Below, piece after piece: positions 1 to 6,468 of a DNA stretch of 6,468 nucleotides (positions are counted from its first letter, which is position 1; every line of letters begins with the position of its first letter). The notes under the pieces are model-generated. The model was not told the DNA's origin and did no database searches. It worked only from the letters and a program-made list of their open reading frames with translations. The stretch spans positions 1-6,468 of the forward strand of contig JANXTN010000252.1 of assembly GCA_025352435.1 (NCBI GenBank), in the 5' to 3' direction. The stretch is from Ferruginibacter sp. (GTDB lineage: Bacteria > Bacteroidota > Bacteroidia > Chitinophagales > Chitinophagaceae). Both the position numbers and the translations under genes were made by a program.

Positions 1-710
1 CTTCTTGTTACACTGTTTATTCCTGCACCGCTAAAGCTTCCTTGGCGTACATCATAAGGAGAAATATTTACCTGTATTTGTTCTATCGCATCAATACTTA
101 TTGGCTGTGAATTTGTTTGACCACCAAGTGAACCTGCTAAGCCGAAAGCGTTATTAAAATTTGCACCATCTACAGTAAGATTATTATAAGAACTACTAAC
201 GCCTCCGAAACTCTGTCCATTTGAAGAGGGAGTAAGTTTTGTAAAATCTGCAAAACTTCTGCTGATGGTTGGCAACCGTTCAATTTGTGCTCTGTTTATT
301 ATTTCCTGACTACCTGTTCGGCTGTTGTTTATTACTTTATCTTGCCTTGTTCCACTAACAACTATTGCCGCTAAATCTTTTGTATAATTTTCAACAGAAA
401 AATCCGCATTGTAAACCTGTCCTAAAGATAAGTACACGTTTTCTTTAACTTGATCCTTTATCCCTACACTAGTGATGGTAATAGTATACGGTCCGCCTAC
501 TCTAACATTTGGTAAATTGTAACGGCCATCTGCTCTTGAAGATACCGTGTATTTAGAGCCGGTTGGTTGATGGATAGCTTGGATGGTAGCACCTGCAACA
601 GGAGTCGTTCCATTTTTTATTGTTCCTTGAATTTCAGAAGTTGTCTCCTGTGCAAACACAAAAGATGCGAACCATGAAAGAAAAAAGGTTAAAAGTAATT
701 TTTGCTTCAT
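1..710 (-). CDS. Oar-like TonB-dependent receptor, N-terminal part (runs off left edge)
   Basis: This is the first 236 residues of an outer-membrane TonB-dependent receptor; the reading frame is open to the window edge. The ATG at 710-708 is followed by a Sec signal peptide (Lys-containing start, hydrophobic core, likely cleavage after Ala20 in FVFA-Q). A carboxypeptidase-regulatory-like beta-sandwich domain spans about residues 25-108 (IQGTIK, AIHQPTG, GGPYTITIT). A TonB-box-like stretch, LAAIVVSG, lies at 113-120. The plug domain begins near residue 135 (RLPTISRSFADF, TVDGANFNNAFG, PISIDAIEQIQV at 203-214). The order and motifs match the downstream paralog at 844-4233, to which the N-terminal 120 residues are about 40% identical by eye. 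Family knowledge says such proteins import substrates, or export proteins in the case of Myxococcus Oar, using TonB energy. The substrate here is unknown because the barrel is missing. A terminator upstream suggests it has its own promoter. Confidence 0.93.
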   Translation of the reverse strand, partial: MKQKLLLTFFLSWFASFVFAQETTSEIQGTIKNGTTPVAGATIQAIHQPTGSKYTVSSRADGRYNLPNVRVGGPYTITITSVGIKDQVKENVYLSLGQVYNADFSVENYTKDLAAIVVSGTRQDKVINNSRTGSQEIINRAQIERLPTISRSFADFTKLTPSSNGQSFGGVSSSYNNLTVDGANFNNAFGLAGSLGGQTNSQPISIDAIEQIQVNISPYDVRQGSFSGAGINSVTR

Positions 711-843
711 AACTATTAGTTTGATTTGCCGCAAAGGTGAGGATTAATTTTAACAACTTTACTTTAAGAAAATGTTACGCATTTAAAGTTCACTCAAAAA
801 AAAACCTTCGAATTTTTCGAAGGTTTTTTAAGATTAGGTTCTT
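711..843. other. Intergenic region between the two receptor genes
   Basis: This 133-bp spacer holds the terminator of the upstream receptor (796-829) and must then carry the promoter of the partial receptor that starts at 710. The only candidate I see is CACCTTTG on the minus strand (739 down to 732), one base off the Bacteroidota -7 consensus TAnnTTTG. The nearest TTG upstream (756-754) is only 14 bases away, which is too close for a standard -33 element, so the promoter is not convincingly located. No Shine-Dalgarno-like sequence precedes the ATG, as is usual in this phylum. No small gene is evident. Confidence 0.4.
796..829 (-). terminator. Intrinsic terminator of the complete receptor gene
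   Basis: A perfect 12-bp inverted repeat (801-812 and 816-827, arms AAAACCTTCGAA and TTCGAAGGTTTT) closes a 3-base loop. Read on the minus strand it is followed by a run of nine T (804-796, the first four of which can pair in the stem). It begins 14 bases past the stop codon of the 844-4233 gene, exactly where a terminator would be expected. The structure is nearly symmetric and has T on both sides, so it could also stop transcription from the left, but no plus-strand gene reads into it here. It separates the two tandem receptor genes into distinct transcription units. Confidence 0.9.
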
Positions 844-3800
844 TTAAAAAGAATATCTAAAAGTTAACTGTGCATTCCAGCGGCTGCTTGTATTTGCACT
901 GGTCTGAACATCACTAGTATTATAAGGTTTGTTACTCGTCGGTTTAAAAAACTGGAAAGTAGGTATTGTTGTTCCGGCTTGATAACCTCTGAAACTTATA
1001 ACATTTGTTTGATCATTTGCTAAAAAGAATATTTTACCTGCATCCTTATTTATGAGATTGGTAAGGTTAAAAATGTCTAATGTAACTGCAACTTTATGTG
1101 TTTGCTGCCCCACCTTTACCATAAATTCCTGACTTACGTTTGCATCAAGAATATTTGTAAATGGTAATCTTGCACCATTTCTTTCTGCAAACTGTCCTCT
1201 ACGTTTACGCAAGTATTTATCACTATTTATAAATTCTTCAAACTGATCTTTTTGGTCTGTTATGTTTTGTGCATTTGCGGCAGCGGTCTGAGTACCTGTA
1301 AGTTTTGAGGTAAATACCATCTGGTCCATTTCTGCTCTGCTTGCCGGCACATACATTAAATCATTACCACTTACACCGTCATTCACCATTGCACCGGAAT
1401 AAACATAGCTATAAGGATTGCCTGACTGACCATTATAGCTCAATGTAATAGTTGTAGCAGCATGTTTATTGGCATATGTGAATTTCTTTGAAGCCAATGC
1501 ATAAATACGGTGACCTAAATCAAAATCCGATGTAGAAAGGACATTGTAATTACGTCCCCTTACAGTTTCTTGAAATTGCCAGTTGCTTACGTTTACTGAA
1601 CTTGATGCCTCATTGTAAACTGCAGAGTTACCATATATATATGCAGCATTAAACTGGAAACCATTTCTGGTTTCTTTAGCTATTTGCAAAGTCAAATTGT
1701 ATGCATATCCTTTGGGTCCATCAGTATTTTTTATGAGTATAATATTTGAGTAAGGATTTCTTGCAAGTGCCGTTGTTCCACTTGGTCTGTAAGTAAATCT
1801 TGGAGCTGCAGTTGTGGAATAAATATCCCTTGTGTCAGGACCAGAAGACTTTAAATTGATTGCCGATTGTGGAGCAAAGTTTACATTTTGCCAATCTACT
1901 TCATATATATTTTTTGTAAACAATAATTCGGTGGTAAATGTCCAACCATTTCCAAAACGTTTGTCAGCGGCAATAGATGTTTTTAAAACTGCAGGTAATT
2001 TAAAATTTCTTGAAATTAAATTTACATCACCCTGAGATGCAACTAAATTAGAAGGTAACCCAAAATCTGATTGTGTAAATTGATTATTTACGTCTTTTCT
2101 AAATTGAATTGGAGTTCCCAAGGGCTGTTGTAAACCAAACTGTGTACCTGAAGCATTTAGTTGTCCGGTAGTTCTTGCTGTGTCTAAAACGCCAAGCAAA
2201 CTTCCCGTATTTTGATAAATTCCTCCAGGCCAAACCAATGGAGTACGGCCACCGAATACACCAATTCCTCCTCTTAGCGTAATGTTTTCTTCGTTCATGT
2301 TATACTTAAAACCTAAGCGCGGAGAAAATAAGAAGGAAGGTTTAAATTTTTGTCCCGGAGTTGCACCCATTAAATCATACGACCTGCTGATAACTGGCAA
2401 TGCAGAATCTCTTAAAAACGGATCAACAGGAACTGCCGTTGTAAAAGATGTCTTATCTGCACGAATTCCGACTGTTAGAGTTAGATTGTCTGATACTTTA
2501 ATATCATCATTGACAAAGAAACCAGCCCTGACAGATTTGAAATTTGCAGCAGAGTTAGTATTTCCATCTCCTCCTTTATTACCAGGATCAACCAATGAAT
2601 AACCTCTTTGTATTCTTGATGGTCCTCTATCTTCCATGAAAGCCTGTAATGGACCTATGATTGTTGCACCGTTACCTAAAGAAGAGTAAGTCCAGTTAGA
2701 AAAATTTCTGTTAATGAAAAGATTGTAAGATTTGTTGAAATCCAAATCCGCGCCAAAAGTAAGCGCATGCTTACCAACATATATTTTTAAGGCATCATAA
2801 AAGTTTACAATTCTTTGTTTTAAAACATTAGCACTCGAAGATGCTTCTGACCCAACAGTATAAGAAGGTCCGCCATTAAAAGATGAAATAGTTATTGTTG
2901 GGAAAGGATCACCAATAAAACCACGGTCATCATTTACATCCGTAAAAGATACACGAAATTTATTATTTTTTGAATTGCTGAATTTTGTGTTTAATTCCAA
3001 ATTACCCGAGTTGGTAATCGATGGAAAAAACTGTGCTCCATTTGTAAAAGCAATAGATCCTGTTGCTCCGTTATACGAACTTCTGTTTGCGTTAACACGC
3101 TCCGCTTTTGTATACCTATAACTTAACGTAAGTTTATTGGCGGGGTTTAAATTGAAATCCAGACGTGTATTGATGTTAGTACGATCAATATTATCTTCAT
3201 TGTTTCTAAAATCACCGGGGTCGTAACCATATTTAGTTTTAAGATGAGTTACCAATTTATTGATAGAATCAATTACTCCGTTTTCAGGACCGGTATAAGG
3301 TTGTGGACGGTTGTCTTTTTGTTTTTCAGCGTTTAAGAAAAAGAAGGCTTTGTTTTTAATAATTGGACCACCTATAGTAAAACCTGATGTTTGATTTTTA
3401 AATTTTGGATATTTGATTCTTAAACTATCAGGCACATTAGGAGTAAGACCTGCGAGATTTTGGTTTCTAAAGACATAATAAGCAGAACCGTGAAAAACAT
3501 TGCTTCCTGCTTTTGTAACTGCATTTATTGAACCGCCTGTGAAGTTTCCTACAGAAGCATCAAAAGGTGCTATCTGAACGACAAGCTGGTCAATTGCATC
3601 AATACTTATTGGCGGCGTTCCTGCTTGTCCTCCATTTGTTCCTGAAGCACTTAATCCAAATACATCATTGTTTACTGCACCATCAATTAAAAAGCCATTG
3701 TATCGGTTATTTTGCCCGCCAATAGAAATACTTGCACCATTCACTTTTGCTTGTGGTGTAAATTTTAAATAATCACCTAAGTTTCTTCCAATCGTTGGCA

Positions 3801-4233
3801 GTATATCTAATTTCGCTCTGCTGATACTGGTTTCTGTTCCTGTTCTTGCAGTAGCAACTCTTTTACCTGTTACCACAACGGTTGTAAGATCAGTTGTTTT
3901 ACTTTTTAAAATGAAATCTGTTTTCAGCGTTTCGCCTAAAACCAAAAAAACATCTTCTCTGCTTTCAGTTTGAAATCCGGAAAAAGTAACTGTGATTTTG
4001 TATGGACCACCTGGGTTCATATTATTGATATCGAACCTGCCGCCGGATCTTGCTAGTGCAGTGTAAACTGTACCCGTTGGAATATGAATGGCCGATATAG
4101 AAGCTTGGGGTAGTTCTGCATTATTTTCAGACTTTACGCTTCCTGAAATGCTACTTGTAGTAACCTGTGCATTGCCTATAAAAGACAACAACAATAACGC
4201 AATAAAAAATGGTAGAATTTTTCTCAAATGCAT
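844..4233 (-). CDS. Oar-like TonB-dependent receptor with carboxypeptidase-regulatory-like domain, complete
   Basis: This 1129-residue outer-membrane receptor begins at the ATG at 4233-4231 and ends at TAA (846-844). Residues 1-22 form a signal peptide (HLRK, then a Leu/Ile-rich core, cleavage likely after GNA before Gln23). A carboxypeptidase-regulatory-like domain covers about 28-110 (ISGSVK, AIHIPTGTVY, GGPYKITVTFSGF). A TonB-box-like segment, LTTVVVTGKR, is at 116-125. The plug runs from about 133 to 245 (LPTIGRNLGDYL, FLIDGAVNNDVFGL, PISIDAIDQLVVQIAPFD). The Oar-type block TIGGPIIKNKAFFFLNAE at about 286-303 opens the barrel, which fills the rest. The last residues, LTFRYSF, end in Phe, the usual BAM-recognised terminal aromatic. 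The length of about 1100 residues fits the Oar-like group rather than short siderophore receptors. No SusD gene follows; a terminator does. The substrate is unknown: peptide or protein transport, as for Myxococcus Oar, is possible but not shown. The start is supported by the signal peptide placed immediately after it. Confidence 0.95.
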   Translation of the reverse strand: MHLRKILPFFIALLLLSFIGNAQVTTSSISGSVKSENNAELPQASISAIHIPTGTVYTALARSGGRFDINNMNPGGPYKITVTFSGFQTESREDVFLVLGETLKTDFILKSKTTDLTTVVVTGKRVATARTGTETSISRAKLDILPTIGRNLGDYLKFTPQAKVNGASISIGGQNNRYNGFLIDGAVNNDVFGLSASGTNGGQAGTPPISIDAIDQLVVQIAPFDASVGNFTGGSINAVTKAGSNVFHGSAYYVFRNQNLAGLTPNVPDSLRIKYPKFKNQTSGFTIGGPIIKNKAFFFLNAEKQKDNRPQPYTGPENGVIDSINKLVTHLKTKYGYDPGDFRNNEDNIDRTNINTRLDFNLNPANKLTLSYRYTKAERVNANRSSYNGATGSIAFTNGAQFFPSITNSGNLELNTKFSNSKNNKFRVSFTDVNDDRGFIGDPFPTITISSFNGGPSYTVGSEASSSANVLKQRIVNFYDALKIYVGKHALTFGADLDFNKSYNLFINRNFSNWTYSSLGNGATIIGPLQAFMEDRGPSRIQRGYSLVDPGNKGGDGNTNSAANFKSVRAGFFVNDDIKVSDNLTLTVGIRADKTSFTTAVPVDPFLRDSALPVISRSYDLMGATPGQKFKPSFLFSPRLGFKYNMNEENITLRGGIGVFGGRTPLVWPGGIYQNTGSLLGVLDTARTTGQLNASGTQFGLQQPLGTPIQFRKDVNNQFTQSDFGLPSNLVASQGDVNLISRNFKLPAVLKTSIAADKRFGNGWTFTTELLFTKNIYEVDWQNVNFAPQSAINLKSSGPDTRDIYSTTAAPRFTYRPSGTTALARNPYSNIILIKNTDGPKGYAYNLTLQIAKETRNGFQFNAAYIYGNSAVYNEASSSVNVSNWQFQETVRGRNYNVLSTSDFDLGHRIYALASKKFTYANKHAATTITLSYNGQSGNPYSYVYSGAMVNDGVSGNDLMYVPASRAEMDQMVFTSKLTGTQTAAANAQNITDQKDQFEEFINSDKYLRKRRGQFAERNGARLPFTNILDANVSQEFMVKVGQQTHKVAVTLDIFNLTNLINKDAGKIFFLANDQTNVISFRGYQAGTTIPTFQFFKPTSNKPYNTSDVQTSANTSSRWNAQLTFRYSF

Positions 4234-4319
4234 AATTTAGCTTTAAGCGGTAAAGAAACAACAGTTTTGTTTAAAATGAACCTAGGTTATCAACAATTTT
4301 TACATTGCTGTTTAATATT

Positions 4320-4337
4320 GAAATTTAGAAAAATTTC
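4320..4337. repeat. Short AT-rich inverted repeat in the divergent promoter region
   Basis: Two 7-base arms (GAAATTT and AAATTTC) pair perfectly around the loop AGAA. The repeat sits about 40 bases upstream of the ribBA -7 box and overlaps the best weak -7 candidate for the divergent receptor gene. A regulator binding site is possible, but the low complexity makes chance a fair explanation. Confidence 0.3.
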
Positions 4338-4376
4338 GAAAAAGGAAATCATTAACCCTTAAAATGCATTAGTAAT

Positions 4377-4384
4377 TAACTTTG
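4377..4384 (+). promoter_or_regulatory. Candidate -7 box (TAnnTTTG) of ribBA
   Basis: TAACTTTG matches the Bacteroidota sigma-A -7 consensus TAnnTTTG at every fixed position and lies just 15 bases before the ribBA ATG. Transcription would be expected to begin around 4389-4392, giving a leader of roughly 10 bases. There is no good TTG -33 element at the usual distance; the nearest similar bases are TTA at 4352-4354. The box is therefore supported by its own match and location only. Confidence 0.55.
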
Positions 4385-4399
4385 TCCTAAATTCTAACA

Positions 4400-5605
4400 A
4401 TGCTTAATACAATAGAAGAGGCTATTAAAGATATCCAGCATGGAAAATTAATAATTGTAGTAGACGAAGAAGATAGAGAGAATGAAGGTGATTTTGTTAC
4501 ATCCGCACGGAATGTTACTCCGGAAGTAATCAATTTTATGAGCACGCATGGCAGAGGTTTGATCTGTGCTGCAATTACAGAAAAACGTTGTGAAGAATTA
4601 CAACTTCATCCAATGGTAATGGACAATACTTCATTACATGAAACTGCATTTACAGTTAGTATAGATTTAATTGGTGATGGCTGTACAACGGGTATTTCAG
4701 CACATGACAGATCAAAAACGGTATTGTCCTTAATAAATCCTGATACCAAACCCGAAGACCTTGGCAGACCCGGTCATATTTTCCCACTAAAAGCCAAAAA
4801 TAGTGGTGTGCTCAGAAGGGCAGGACATACAGAAGCAACTATAGATATTGCAATGCTGGCAGGTTTTGAGCCCGCAGGGGTTTTAGTAGAAATTATGAAT
4901 GAAGACGGAAGCATGGCAAGGCTACCGGAATTGAGAATCATTGCTGAGAAATTTGATCTGAAAATTATTTCGATTAAAGATTTAATAGCATTCAGACTAA
5001 AGCATGAAACTCTTATCAGAGAAGAAGTACGTGTGAATATGCCAACCAAATATGGCGATTTTGAATTGATTGCTTTTACTCAGGTGAATACAGGCGATGT
5101 GCATCTTGCCATGAAAAAAGGTAATTGGGAAAAAGATGAACCTGTTCTTGTAAGAGTACACAGCAGCTGTGTTACAGGCGATATACTTGGCTCTTTGCGT
5201 TGCGACTGTGGTGAGCAACTTCACCATGCATTAGAAATAATTGAAAAAGAAGGTAAAGGTTTGGTGCTGTATATGAACCAGGAGGGTAGAGGTATTGGGT
5301 TGTTAAATAAACTGAAGGCTTACAAATTACAGGAGCAGGGGAGAGATACTGTGGAGGCTAATTTGGAACTCGGTTTCGCAGGTGACCAGCGTGATTATGG
5401 TGTAGGAGCACAAATTTTGAGAGAATTAAATGTTACTAAAATGAAACTCATGAGTAACAATCCGCGCAAGCGAGCTGGCCTTTCGGGTTATGGGCTTGAA
5501 GTGGTAGATACCGTAACCATTGAAATGAAACCCAATTCACACAACGAAAAATATCTCTTCACAAAAAGAGACAAAATGGGGCATGATATTTTAAGCGGCT
5601 TATAA
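4400..5605 (+). CDS. ribBA: Bifunctional 3,4-dihydroxy-2-butanone-4-phosphate synthase / GTP cyclohydrolase II
   Basis: This 401-residue cytosolic enzyme starts both branches of riboflavin synthesis. The RibB half (about 1-200) turns ribulose 5-phosphate into dihydroxybutanone phosphate plus formate. The RibA half (about 205-400) opens GTP to a diaminopyrimidine, releasing formate and pyrophosphate. In the RibB half, [11 protein letters not shown] (22-32) carries the metal-binding Glu27, GHTEAT (142-147) the metal-binding His143, and VLVEI (161-165) the conserved Glu164; TTGISAHDR (96-104) and RPGHIFPL (123-130) are also intact. In the RibA half, Cys257, Cys268 and Cys270 match the zinc ligands Cys54/65/67 of E. 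coli RibA in spacing. Tyr308, Asp329 and Arg331 match its Tyr105, Asp126 and Arg128. GRGIGL (296-301) and SNNPRK (352-357) are present. All key residues being intact, both activities are expected. The ATG at 4400 gives the usual family N-terminus. The length is typical of RibBA fusions. The downstream neighbour is convergent, so ribBA appears monocistronic. Confidence 0.98.
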   Translation: MLNTIEEAIKDIQHGKLIIVVDEEDRENEGDFVTSARNVTPEVINFMSTHGRGLICAAITEKRCEELQLHPMVMDNTSLHETAFTVSIDLIGDGCTTGISAHDRSKTVLSLINPDTKPEDLGRPGHIFPLKAKNSGVLRRAGHTEATIDIAMLAGFEPAGVLVEIMNEDGSMARLPELRIIAEKFDLKIISIKDLIAFRLKHETLIREEVRVNMPTKYGDFELIAFTQVNTGDVHLAMKKGNWEKDEPVLVRVHSSCVTGDILGSLRCDCGEQLHHALEIIEKEGKGLVLYMNQEGRGIGLLNKLKAYKLQEQGRDTVEANLELGFAGDQRDYGVGAQILRELNVTKMKLMSNNPRKRAGLSGYGLEVVDTVTIEMKPNSHNEKYLFTKRDKMGHDILSGL

Positions 5606-5607
5606 TT

Positions 5608-6468
5608 TCAAGTCCTTTTCTTCGGTGCGAATTTTAAAGAATCCAAGTCCTGTATTCTTTTTTTACTCCTGAAAATATCTCCTAGTCTGTCAATTTCTTT
5701 TCTGTAAGTAAGCTGCACACCGGATCGGTTGCGTTGCCCTGTTGTAAAATCAATAGTAGTTCTGTTGAAACCTACAACCCTTAAAGAACCGTCTTTGTTT
5801 ATTAGCCATTCAAGGGAAATATCAGGGGTAATTACGCCTTTGCTATAAAGTTGTGTAATTGGATTATTGTAATCAATATTGCCGCCAACCAACAATTGTA
5901 AATTTTTGCTGATTTTGAATTTTATACTCGATCTGATATTGGCCTGCAACTGGTTTACCTGCTGAAAATTTATTGAGGGATTCACATCCACCAAAACAGA
6001 AACAATTCCATTCGTGGCTTTTTCTAGTGCACTACTTAAAATGCTTGTAAGCCACGCACTCACAGCGCCACCAATCGTGCTTGTAGCCAAAGCAAGCGTG
6101 CTGCTGCCTGTTATTAATGCCTGGTTACTACTTATAAATTGATTAAACAATAGCAAACTTGCCACCTGTTTGTTCATTTCGTTTTCGTCATTTTTTAAAT
6201 CTGCTAACCTTCTTACTACATAAAAATCTCTGTTGAATTCGCTGCGCTCAGGCAATTGAAATTCAAAACTTATTATGGGTTTTTTTAAAGTTCCGGAAAT
6301 TTTAGAAAGGATAGTAATGTCTTCCTGCTGTCTCAATTTTATTGCAGAGGTAATACTGCTGATATCTACATTTTTTGCAAGATATTCGGCTTCCATATCT
6401 ATATTGGCCAGCAAAGGATCACCGTTCCATGTAATGCTGCCCCGGCTAAGCGTAATTGGTTTTTTTAA
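5608..6468 (-). CDS. TamB-like translocation/assembly protein, C-terminal part (runs off right edge)
   Basis: These are the last 286 residues of a larger protein; the frame stays open to position 6468, so the true start lies outside. The sequence matches the C-terminal TamB domain (formerly DUF490). The block ITWNGDPLLANIDMEAEY near the window edge fits the family's typical I-x-W-x-GDP...A-x-Y strand pattern. It is followed by an acidic/polar segment, then NKQVASLLLFNQFIS and a Ser/Ala/Leu amphipathic helix (LATSTIGGAVSAWL, TSILSSALEKA). The final beta strands (VGGNIDYNN, ISLEWLINKDGSLRVVGF, GVQLTYRKEIDRLGDIF) end in a basic tail, FAPKKRT. TamB proteins are anchored in the inner membrane, span the periplasm with a long beta-structured groove and contact a BamA/TamA-type outer-membrane protein; they serve outer-membrane assembly and phospholipid transport. 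The stop (5610-5608) lies 2 bp from the ribBA stop. The family assignment is from pattern memory, and the N-terminal two thirds or more are unseen. Confidence 0.82.
   Translation of the reverse strand, partial: LKKPITLSRGSITWNGDPLLANIDMEAEYLAKNVDISSITSAIKLRQQEDITILSKISGTLKKPIISFEFQLPERSEFNRDFYVVRRLADLKNDENEMNKQVASLLLFNQFISSNQALITGSSTLALATSTIGGAVSAWLTSILSSALEKATNGIVSVLVDVNPSINFQQVNQLQANIRSSIKFKISKNLQLLVGGNIDYNNPITQLYSKGVITPDISLEWLINKDGSLRVVGFNRTTIDFTTGQRNRSGVQLTYRKEIDRLGDIFRSKKRIQDLDSLKFAPKKRT
5636..5664 (+). terminator. Possible weak terminator for ribBA inside the convergent gene
   Basis: On the plus strand, AAAGAAT (5636-5642) can pair with ATTCTTT (5654-5660) around an 11-base loop, and the T run continues to 5664. 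It lies 31 bases after the ribBA stop, within the 3' end of the tamB-like gene. The stem has only one G-C pair, so it may be too weak to act alone. It is noted because the 2-bp gap between the genes leaves no other room for a terminator. Confidence 0.3.

Larger units (their letters stand above)
4234..4399. other. Divergent intergenic region between receptor gene and ribBA
   Basis: These 166 bp must carry promoters for both flanking genes. The ribBA promoter is listed separately. For the receptor (minus strand) I see only a weak candidate, TAAATTTC at 4327-4320, one base off TAnnTTTG and without a clear TTG upstream; it would give a leader of about 80 bases. That candidate overlaps an AT-rich inverted repeat (4320-4326 and 4331-4337, arms GAAATTT and AAATTTC, 4-base loop). 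A separate 10-bp palindrome, AACCTAGGTT, lies at 4279-4288. Either could be an operator, but both are short enough to arise by chance in AT-rich DNA. No FMN riboswitch motifs and no small gene were seen. Confidence 0.45.

Noticed and set aside
1832..2602. Open frames on the plus strand (1832-2035 and 2282-2602) opposite the receptor gene
   Set aside because: Both lie wholly inside a clear receptor coding sequence on the other strand, lack recognisable domains, and are explained as chance frames.
844..4233. SusC-type glycan uptake receptor in a SusC/SusD locus
   Set aside because: No SusD lipoprotein follows the gene; a terminator and another receptor do. The GGPIIKNKAFFF block and overall pattern fit the Oar-like group better.
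4234..4399. FMN riboswitch upstream of ribBA
   Set aside because: None of the conserved RFN core segments is visible, the region is strongly AT-rich, and the best promoter match leaves too short a leader.
4774..5227. Open frames on the minus strand (4774-5049 and 4997-5227) inside ribBA
   Set aside because: They overlap intact RibBA catalytic regions on the opposite strand and show no recognisable motif or start signal.
6412..6414. TTG as the start codon of the gene ending at 5608
   Set aside because: The frame continues upstream without a stop to the window edge, and the conserved TamB strand ITWNGDP lies in that upstream part. The TTG is therefore an internal leucine codon and the gene is truncated by the window.
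1..6468. A previously undescribed multi-gene system, mobile element or CRISPR array
   Set aside because: All four coding regions belong to known families, gaps are short, and no repeat array, transposase, integrase or insertion-sequence end was seen.

Overview
The window looks like an AT-rich chromosomal segment from a Bacteroidota bacterium, plausibly of the Chitinophagaceae or a related family. This is inferred from four things: two outer-membrane receptors with an N-terminal carboxypeptidase-regulatory-like domain, a TamB-type protein with Bacteroidota-style sequence, no Shine-Dalgarno-like sites before the genes, and a TAnnTTTG-type -7 box before ribBA. The genus cannot be fixed from the sequence alone.

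Layout from left to right. Positions 1-710 (minus strand) hold the first 236 residues of an Oar-like TonB-dependent receptor whose C-terminal part lies beyond the left edge. Positions 711-843 are intergenic and contain a near-perfect intrinsic terminator. Positions 844-4233 (minus) hold a complete second receptor of the same family, 1129 residues long. Positions 4234-4399 form a divergent intergenic region. Positions 4400-5605 (plus) encode the complete bifunctional riboflavin enzyme RibBA. Only 2 bp after its stop codon, on the opposite strand, lies the stop codon of a TamB-like protein (5608-6468), whose N-terminal part lies beyond the right edge.

The two receptors are tandem paralogs read in the same direction. 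The terminator between them indicates that they are separate transcription units. No SusD-like lipoprotein lies between them, so they do not look like a standard SusC/SusD nutrient pair. RibBA makes two early precursors of riboflavin and has no evident functional tie to the receptors. The TamB-like protein belongs to outer-membrane biogenesis or envelope lipid transport. It shares the envelope theme with the receptors but is not in an operon with them here.

I found no RNA gene, mobile element, CRISPR array or evidently new system. The points worth a second look are the tandem receptor pair, the very short ribBA leader with no FMN riboswitch, and the very tight convergent junction between ribBA and the tamB-like gene.
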